Assembly: GCA_004194705.1 (NCBI GenBank)
Contig: SADC01000504.1
Coordinates: forward strand, 1 to 64,000
From: Ditylenchus dipsaci
Taxonomy: Eukaryota > Nematoda > Chromadorea > Rhabditida > Anguinidae
DNA length: 64,000 nucleotides
Direction of reading: 5' to 3'
Positions within the stretch are counted from its first letter, which is position 1. Every line of letters starts with the position of its first letter. This document shows positions 57,601 through 64,000 of the stretch, piece by piece. The notes below the pieces were generated by a model. That model did no database searches. It was not told the DNA's origin and saw only the letters and a list, made by a program, of their open reading frames with translations. A program made the translations under genes and the position numbers.

Positions 57601-60600
57601 TGGCTGGACCAAACTACAAAATGAACGATTTTGTTGAGGAGTATTTTGGCTACCGAATAGTGAAAATGCTCAAGTGTGAAAAGTGCAATTCCAGCAGCAC
57701 ATCCACTGAAGATGGAAATCATCTCATTTTGCAACTATCTGAACAGACGTGAGTAGCTAAGTCTTTAGTTGGAGTCAATATTGTTGACTCACAACATTAT
57801 TGTGACACTTGTCAACCAAAAATTTTTGGATCACTGATTTTGACTAAAGATACTGTCAGGGACGTGTTTATCATCACTGAGACACTCTGGCTTGATATAA
57901 CAGCGAAAAATATAAATTAATTACCGTATTTACTGTATTAACTCCCCACCCTCTAATAACTCCCCACCCTCTAATAAGTCCTCACCCTACGGACCTTATA
58001 TCTCAGCCTGGAGCGAATATTTCGCAAATCTGTTTTTTGCGGTTTCTTAGTTGCCGCGAGTTTACCTGATTACACTTTTCAGATTTTGGTTGAGCACCCA
58101 AAAATCTCAAAATCGACCTCAAAATTTTTCGATTTTTCAGAGGTTGAAAAATAACTCCCCATGGGACTTAATACAGTAAATACGGTATTTATAATGAATC
58201 TGAACAGTTTTCATTCCCATTAAAATATTGTTTTCGATATAACTATAGTTAAACTCGACAATATTTCTTTGCTTGGCTAAATCAGAACACCACTTTTCTG
58301 GTCCAACTTTCATGCAGTCAATCTTCGATATAGTGCGACCTTCTAAATTTCGTCCCCCTAGGGTCCAACACTTTTTTACCTCAAATTTTTGAAAATTTTT
58401 GTCGAATCTGATTTGCCAGTCTGATTACCAAAATCGTACAGATTCTGATATAACCGGTCGTTTTTTTTTGAATAGCGAAATTTTCGGCGTCAGAGCGCGT
58501 GGGTATCAATATTGTGAGGCTAGACTATTCTCAAAAAGGGCTGACTGCTGTTTTTAATTAGCTTTCGAGATTCAGCTTGAATATATATACATAATATTTG
58601 TATATATATACAAATATTAAAAATGGTTTTACGGGTTTCAGTAGAAAAAACTTATTATAAGTAAAACTCATCGATATGTTTTCTGCCTTTGAAATTTAAC
58701 GTATCGCTGCTATTCTGTTTCGGCTAGATAACAAGCAAGTTGCGCAGTTATTCCATACGAAATTCTATTGAACTAACGTTTCCCATCTGCGTTCGAATCT
58801 AAAAAAAATCATTGAGACCTACATCAATGACCGAACTTACCAAAAAAATCGACTACGAATTGTTTCATGTCATTCAGATCAACACTGCTTATATTCCGCT
58901 AGAAATTTTCGCTAGATGAAGACAGTGTGGTTTGACCAAAAGCGGTCTTATTGCCAAAATAAGAAAAATCCAAAACCGGCATTATCATATTGAAAATTCT
59001 AAATTCATCAGGAAAAATCTGTGGTCATGATTCCGTCGACAACTGCAATAGTACAAACTGATTAATGAATCGATTGAAAAAATTGATTAAGTTTTTTCAA
59101 TAGAGCTTTATTTCAGGTACAAAAAGCCAGAAATTATCGATCTGCTATCAGCTGCCCTCTTGAGTGGTGAAGAAAACAGTATGTGCAGATGTGGTTTGAA
59201 AATGAAAAATTAAATCAGCAATTTTCACGACATCCAAAGTAGTCTTTCGATATAACTTAATTTGTTACAAAATATAGCATAACAATTGTTTCAGATGCAT
59301 CGTGCTTGTGTTAATGAGATATGCTTTTGACAAAGAGACATCTGAACGCTCAAAATTTCTTCTTCAATAAAAGTCAGCGAGCAATTTCATTTGACGCCAA
59401 ACAAAAATGCTACTCAAGACGAGAATTCTACACCTTACTTAGGCAGTTTTGAAACACCAAAAATCAGGTAATTGTTCGGAAATAGCTGGTATAATTGATT
59501 GGAAAATATTTTACTGGTGCTTCCTCAAAAGGGCGAGAAAATTCAAATTCTTTTAAACCAAAAATATTATCGGCTGTATTGGACTTTGGAGTGATAAAAA
59601 TATGGCTCAGATCAATTTTTGAAGGTGAATAAATTTGGGTGCAGGCCGTTTCGTCGCCACAATTTCGTCGCCACAATTTTGTCGCCCACAATTTTTGTCG
59701 CCACAATTTTTGTCGCCACAATTTTCGTCGCCCGCAATTTGTGTCGCCGGCATATTTTCGTCGCCGGTATACTTTCGTCGCCACAGTTTTCGTCGCCCGC
59801 AATTTTCGTCGCAGGCATATTTTTTGCCTTGAGTTGTTAAATCGAGCATGGACTGTATTTTTGTTGGCACAATTGTCTATTGATTTTACGTGTTTAGCGT
59901 CGTTACGGTTTGTCACGTTTCTTTCTCTCTTTATTTGTTGGCTATACTTGAAACACCCGTCAAAAACATTAAATCTCCAGTCAAAATAATTGAATCTCCC
60001 GTCCATTTTTTAAAAGTTCTCGTTCTCGGTGTATATGTTTCAAATTTTTTATTTTTTTATCAGCATGTAGCCCTGAATTTCTAGTTTCTGATAAGATGTC
60101 AATTAGGTTGATACAATTTTGAAAAGTGGTAGAACAGTTCGTTTTGAAAAAAGGTGTTGTTTTGAAAAACTCAATTTTTCTCCTGTTTTTCAAAATTGTA
60201 TCAAGCTAGTTCAGAATATTAAATTTATGCAAAAACGACTTATCATGATATGGTTTTCTAGAAAACACGTTTGACCAATTGACCATTTTAATGCATCCAA
60301 AATAGAGTTGTGAAAACAATCGAGCAGATTGTTTTCGATCATATGCTCGAGCATTCGCATATTTTTTCGAGCATATGCTAGCATATTGCTCATATCAGAT
60401 GAACGTGAACAGTGCCTGTACAATTTAGAAAGATTAGTCTGTGAAAACTCTTTAAAAAGAGTGAATTTTCAGTCCTTAGAGAACCGTTCCATTGATACAT
60501 AACTTTAACTGTTAAGCTTTTAAAACAGATAAGCGATTCTGTAACACCTAACGCAAAATTTTGCTTAAGTCCCCAAGCTGATATTTTCAAACAGCAATAG

Positions 60601-61258
60601 TTTTTCATCTTAGCTTTGAAATTTTATTTGAAAACGCTAAAAACTCAACAAAGACGCACAAAAAATAGCTTGTGGATTGAAGCAACCTGCAAAGGTAGAT
60701 CTTCCAGAATTTAGCCAACTTGATGAGAAATTTTTTAAAAATTAAAATTGAGGCACCGACTGCTAAAATCGCTTCACCGGGCACAGACTTTTGAATTTAC
60801 GGCACCGGGTACCCACCAAGCACCTACCTCCGAATTTTCGGCACCGGTGCCGTTACAGCACTTGTTTAAAGGTGGCGGAAGTTTGGTATTGGGTTGTACT
60901 AGGTAGTAAATTACGATTTCATGATTGCTTGTATATTTTTTGTGTACATATTAAATCTAATCAATTTTTGCGCTGCCTTAGACATCGTACTCAGGCTTTT
61001 GAAAGATCATTATTATTACAAACTATCGGTGACTCAATTTTTTTATTTTTTTCTATTCTTATTTAATAAAAACTTATAATATTTCAAATTAAAATGTGGA
61101 GCTCACTTGAGGAACAAATGATTAATCAATTTAGGAACAGAAGTTTCCAGAGCATCGAAAACACACCTGGTGGAAGGGGAATCAAAGCAACAAGTACTCC
61201 GCTACCTTATGTAGACACAGATCTGGCGGTTATTGAGGAGAGCATAGACCAGGAAAAG
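51645..61258 (+). CDS. USP37: Ubiquitin-specific protease, USP37/USP26/USP29-like (3' end incomplete)
   Basis: The exons are 51645-51815, 51872-52034, 54000-54174, 54228-54398, 54451-54570, 56357-56509, 56561-56704, 57371-57479, 57534-57748, 59117-59193, 59295-59467 and probably 61102-61258. The N-terminal part (YFSIYWNKNGERIKQ, RMSNGTTYVICLTQSREVRL, LSRQDKEQLHQLLLAR) has the layout of the USP37 PH-like domain. A Lys/Ser-rich linker follows. The UCH domain starts GLSNVGNSCYMGSVVQALF with the catalytic Cys, then EEDAHEFFVFILTEIQREM, the zinc-type pairs CEKCNSSS and MCRCG, and CIVLVLMRYAFDKE. Phases agree from 51872 to 59193. The 59193/59295 junction is out of phase, and 59349-59357 contains a one-base slip (ERSK to IKVSEQFHLTP), so an error or lost micro-exon is likely there. 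The exon LEEQMINQFRNRS at 61102 is phase-compatible but has a weak acceptor and could be a UIM-like insert. The catalytic His box is not found before 64000. The enzyme would remove ubiquitin from substrates; family members act in cell-cycle control. Confidence 0.75.
52310..52893. mobile_element. Foldback element with perfect GC-rich hairpin core
   Basis: The outer arms are inverted (GGACGCTACTTGCATATACT near 52310 and its complement near 52857-52876). The core 52395-52625 contains a stem of about 27 bp: CTAACCAACCAAGCCCCCTG paired with CAGGGGCTTGGTTGGTTAG around a CCCTTCGGGG loop. It lies in a USP intron, within a larger TACCGTA-ended right half (to 53015). Confidence 0.8.
52894..53016. mobile_element. 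Right end of a TACCGTA-type element
   Basis: GGGGTGTTATTAGCGGTATT followed by TACGGTA at 53010-53016 is the right terminus. The left end is probably near 52090-52140 (AAATAACCCCCTCTTGG) but is degenerate. Confidence 0.5.
53399..53502. repeat. Hairpin of GAGTTCGAGTTCG repeats
   Basis: GTACTTCGAGTTCGTTTTTG and its complement (CAAACTCGAAGTAC) flank a short loop, and both arms are made of GAGTTCG units. It is intronic. Confidence 0.6.
53657..53910. mobile_element. TACCGTA-type MITE (AATAAGCGCCCC)
   Basis: The ends TACCGTATTTCCTCTAATAA and TTATTAAAGGAAATACGGTA are inverted, with GCGCCCCC / GGGGCGC inside. It ends about 90 bp before a USP exon. Confidence 0.88.
55239..56165. mobile_element. Foldback with CAACTGGCAGCC minisatellite arms and GC-hairpin core
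   Basis: The left arm (55239-55340) is head-to-tail CCCAACTGGCAGCC units and the right arm (56003-56165) is the complement, GGGCTGCCAGTTGG. Between them lies a GC-hairpin module (55600-55850) with AAGCCCCTGCGCCCCC facing GGGGGCGCAGGGGGCT. It is in the USP intron before 56357. All open frames on both strands here come from the repeat. Confidence 0.82.
57182..57333. mobile_element. Degenerate TACCGTA-type MITE
   Basis: The left end TACCGTATATTCTCTATTAG is clear; the right end (CCTCTAATAAAAAATGTGCG) has decayed. It lies just upstream of USP exon 57371. Confidence 0.6.
57922..58187. mobile_element. TACCGTA-type MITE (AACTCCCC)
   Basis: The ends TACCGTATTTACTGTATTAA and TTAATACAGTAAATACGGTA are inverted. 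It is the full-length relative of the 54-bp remnant at 12308-12361 and is intronic in the USP gene. Confidence 0.88.
58188..59116. other. USP intron with a solo pogo-like end
   Basis: GCAGTCAATCTTCGATATAG at about 58315 resembles a pogo-family terminus but no partner was found. An ATATATATACA run lies at 58581-58607. No exon was recognised. Confidence 0.35.
59635..59825. repeat. GTCGCCACAATTTT minisatellite
   Basis: About ten units of TCGTCGCCACAATTTT/ TCGTCGCCGGCATATTT lie here with slightly variable period (15-21 bp). The repeat reads open in several frames on both strands and generates the longest open frame of the window (59464-60006, minus), which is therefore not a gene. A relative is seen at 51425-51485. 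Confidence 0.85.
60310..60395. mobile_element. Partial hAT-like MITE (CTCGAGCATATGC family)
   Basis: GTTGTGAAAACAATCGAGCA and TCGAGCATATGCTAGCATAT match the element at 22679-23048; the right end is lost. Confidence 0.5.
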
Positions 61259-61435
61259 GTAATTTTTTTCACTTGTCAACTTTTCTTAAACTCAAAAAAA
61301 AATTCAAAGTTCGATAATAATTCAAAATATTGCAGTCACCCACTTCACCATAATACTAACTTGACCAAAAAAGTGCGCAGTCACTGCCGTACTTTCCGGA
61401 TAAATACCCGATACACATACACTGCTGTGGAATAA

Positions 61436-61700
61436 ATTACAGTATTTTCTTTGACATGTTATACAGTCTGTTGTAAAATTATAGACGCACCCCACTTTTT
61501 GGCGGTTTTAGCGATTTTTCAAAGAACCCTTGGATTTTTCATTTCCATTATTTTCTTCGTCCAAAAAATATGCACCCAGTTTGATTGTTGAATGAGCATG
61601 AATCAATTTTCGAAAATGTGCTGTTGCAAAATTATAGACGCAGTACTTTATTTCACCTATTCACCCAAATATCCTAATCCGAATTAGACATTAGTTGACG
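61436..61700. mobile_element. Repeat with duplicated AAAATTATAGACGCA motif
   Basis: TACAGTCTGTTGTAAAATTA at about 61461 and CTGTTGCAAAATTATAGACG at about 61621 are direct copies resembling Tc1/mariner-type termini. No inverted partner was located, so the element class is uncertain. Confidence 0.35.
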
Positions 61701-61799
61701 ACATTAGTTGAGTTGACTACAGATTTAGCTCCATCTGTTTTACTCTCAGTCACCTTGGCATAAATGTTACGAGCACACAACTAAGAGATTTGCGAGTAA

Positions 61800-62312
61800 A
61801 TAAACAGCTTGAAAAATAGAGAAAACTTACAACGTTCTGCAGGGCAAACTGTGCTACATCAAATTGATTTCTCTGAGCTCCAAATCGACTGCTTCTGCTG
61901 TGTGTGCATGGTGTCCAAGACTCATCCCGACGCAGTGTCCATCGGCATTGCTTTCCAAAGTTTTCTTGCATCCGTTGGAATACCTCTTGCATAATCATGT
62001 CCGCGTATGAGAGTAGTTGTAAGAGTGCCCTGAATTAATCTCAATTTTACTGATTGCAAGCATTGTGGAAAAAAAACCTTGACAAATTACGAGATTCTTG
62101 CCACGGCGAGATTGCATCAGACGCAGCTCCACCTCAGGCATGACCACTGCTTTTCGCTTCTTCGCTCTGCTCTTAGGAATAGTTTGACTTGTCCTTTCTT
62201 TTTCCAAATTTTGGCTTTCATTGGCTTGAACGATATCTTCCATTTCGTTAAGCTCTTCTTCTGAGGAAGTTGCCTCATCTTCACTGCTGCTATACTCTAT
62301 ATCGCTGAGCAT
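61800..62312 (-). pseudogene. FLYWCH-like zinc-finger fragment, possibly transposon-derived
   Basis: Reading down from 62312, MLSDIEYSSSEDEATSSEEE is an acidic leader. KSRAKKRKAVVMPEVELRL follows, then MQSRRGKNLVICQG. After a probable intron (Q^GTTTTTTT ... TTCAG^GG) the frame gives GTLTTTLIRGHDYARGIPT. The RRGK.L...G start and GTLTT...RGHDY end are the two halves of a FLYWCH-type finger, but the W.C...C centre is missing. Such fingers occur in host proteins and in Mutator-like transposases. Called broken because the finger is incomplete and the frame soon stops. Confidence 0.4.
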
Positions 62313-62707
62313 CTGAAATAGCAGAGATAATGGTGCAGTATTACATCAGACGGTAAAAATAGTAGGCAAATTTTCACCAGGGAAACACGGAAAACTATGT
62401 GGAAAAGTTAGTGATTGTCGAAGTAGTTTTCGGTAAATCATCCGATTGTCAAAACGTATTATAAACGAAATCAGCGATTGGCGAACTATCTTAATTGGCG
62501 TAATATCCTCTTTTCGAAGTATCTGATTATTCAAATAGGCGATTTTTCAATTATCTAATTGTCAAAGCTATATAAAGCCAATTTTTATTAATTTAAATAA
62601 ATTAAATTAAATGAATTTAGAATTTGAAACCTATTTAATAATTTAGCTGAGAATGTTATAAACACATTTTCTTCGAGTAGTTTTTGAAGATACTGTTCTA
62701 AAATATA

Positions 62708-62923
62708 TAGGGTTGTCGACTTTCGACTTTTAAGTCGAAAGTTGAAAGGTCGAAATTTTTTTAAGTGAGATTTTTTTTACCGGAGTGTAAATCTGATTTA
62801 CAATGTATACCCAACTTTTAATTCTGAGCATATGTTGTAAAATCAGATTTTCGCTCCGAGGCCAAAAATCGACCTTAAAAAATTTCGACCTTTCGACTTA
62901 AAAGTCGAAAGTCGACAACCCTA
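62708..62923. mobile_element. hAT-like MITE (TAGGGTTGTCGACTTTCGAC)
   Basis: The ends TAGGGTTGTCGACTTTCGAC and its complement are inverted and contain the self-complementary TCGACTTTTAAGTCGA. The flanks AAAATATA (62700-62707) and AAAATATG (62924-62931) fit an 8-bp duplication with one change. Confidence 0.85.
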
Positions 62924-62928
62924 AAAAT

Positions 62929-63475
62929 ATGAATAAATATAAAACTATGAAACCCGTTTCAGAGCCAAACCAAGGAATAATTGAACGCAGAAATTTTGTT
63001 ACAACCCAATACTTTCTTTGGGGCAGATACGTTTTGAGCAAATTTACTAAATTGCGGGTGAATGCATTGCTGAGCAAATTTACTTTTTTTGTTGCATATA
63101 ATCAAGTAAATTTTATCTTATCTCAAAAAGCCTATGTCCTGTCCCATAAGAAGTATTTCTGTCCCCAAAAAGTATATTTGTTTCAGAAAAAAACGGTTAC
63201 CCATGAAAATTTATGCAGCACTTTTTGCTAGGAAATTTGCCTGTTACCAACAAGCAGGTTCTTGAAATACTTTATATACTCTAGTAATCACCCACCCCTC
63301 TCGTTTAAAACCGTATTCTTAGCGTTCTGTTAATTTTTAATTTTTTAAATCCTAAATAGCTCAGTATAGTGAATATCTATGGTGTGCGATCAATTATTTA
63401 ACAAAATTTCAACATTGTCTGAAGGCCAAACAAATCACACTATTTAACTAAAATCAGGTGCTGAAAACGGTTTGT
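62929..63475. other. No gene recognised
   Basis: The plus-strand frame at 62929-63231 repeats VLSKFTKL / LLSKFTFF-like segments from AGCAAATTTACTAAATTG duplications and is not convincing as coding sequence. Nothing else was seen. Confidence 0.3.
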
Positions 63476-64000
63476 TAAGGGCCATTGCCGTCTCCGACAA
63501 TGGTTGTCCCCCGCCAATTGAAAAAAATCCCTATAACTGAACTTCTGTACGAAATTTTAGCTTGGTTTCTAACACAACCATACCCAAAAGTGAATTCTAG
63601 GACTTGTTTTGTTAGAAACCAAGTTAAAAATCCGTACAGAAGTTCAATGATTAGGTGAACATTTCTGAATTGGAGGAGTACAATTCAAAAAGCGTAGCCA
63701 TGGCCCTTTAAAGGGGCACGCCCACGCTAATAAATAGGTGGTGCCCGGAAATTCAATTTTTGGAACTTCACCTAAAATTAAATCCTAAGCCTTGGTTTGT
63801 TAGAAACCAAGTTAAAGAATCCGTACAGAAGTTCATTGATTAGGAAAAAAATTCAATTCCCGGGCACCACCTTTTATTGGCGTGAGAATGCCCCTTCAAA
63901 GGGGTATGCCAGGCTATTACAAGTGGTGCCGCCAATTCAAAGATTGTGATAAAAACTTATCGGGTAACCACCAGGTCGTCGTGAAATTTTTGACAGGATT
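63476..64000. mobile_element. Tandem run of GGGGCAT foldback MITEs, cut by the window edge
   Basis: Two consecutive copies (63476-63705 and about 63705-63895) and the start of a third each carry inverted GGGGCACGCCCACGCTAATA-type arms and the inner CTTGGTTTCTAACA / TGTTAGAAACCAAG pair. They abut at the shared CCTTTAAAGGGGCA sequence. Confidence 0.75.

Noticed and set aside
59464..60006. Longest open frame of the window (180 codons, minus)
   Set aside because: Most of it is translation of the GTCGCC minisatellite, which is open in several frames on both strands.

Overview
This window is nuclear DNA of an intron-rich, repeat-rich animal, most likely a nematode. The taxonomic pointer is the gene at 11220-15715, whose N-terminal half matches the Warthog (Wart) domain of nematode hedgehog-related proteins. 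Nematode-like features agree with this: many introns of 38-60 nt, strong TTTCAG acceptors, tiny exons (20-27 nt), AT-rich DNA, and ATG codons directly after TTTCAG that could be trans-splice sites. The gene models were assembled by hand from open frames, GT/AG sites and intron phase. No transcript or database evidence was available.

Protein-coding layout. (1) 4239-4549 (-): a signal-peptide exon of a small secreted protein, partial. (2) 9296-10076 (-): an intronless, stop-interrupted FAD/NAD-binding fragment that looks bacterial in style. (3) 11220-15715 (+): a Warthog-type secreted protein with a Gln-rich tail and no visible Hog domain. (4) 17552-36595 (-): a rhodopsin-class GPCR in about 14 exons spread over 19 kb. 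TM1-TM4 and TM7 are placed; TM5 and TM6 are only partly placed. (5) 42052-43209 (+): a four-TM membrane protein, 214 aa from 7 exons. (6) 43986-49393 (+): a 404-aa Ser-rich, disordered protein from 6 exons, head-to-tail with (5) and possibly in an operon or part of the same gene. (7) 51645-61258 (+): a deubiquitinase of USP37/26/29 type, with a PH-like domain, a disordered linker and a UCH domain holding the Cys box and DAHEF motif. The His box is not found inside the window.

Repeats fill most of the rest. There are two large satellites: a 45-bp unit built of three 15-mers at 1-1840, and a 113-bp unit at 31986-34275 inside a GPCR intron. DNA transposons and MITEs are dense. They include a broken Tigger/jerky-type element with TACCGTA ends (7402-9059) plus about ten non-autonomous relatives; a broken pogo element (20023-21158) plus several MITEs with CAGTCNACTCTCGAT-type ends; a broken hAT element (18067-19787); a three-deep nest of 8-bp-duplication elements (22400-23785); and mariner-like, foldback and minisatellite-armed palindromes. 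Most insertions sit in introns of the recognised genes, which explains the stretched gene lengths. The window starts inside a satellite and ends inside a run of foldback MITEs.
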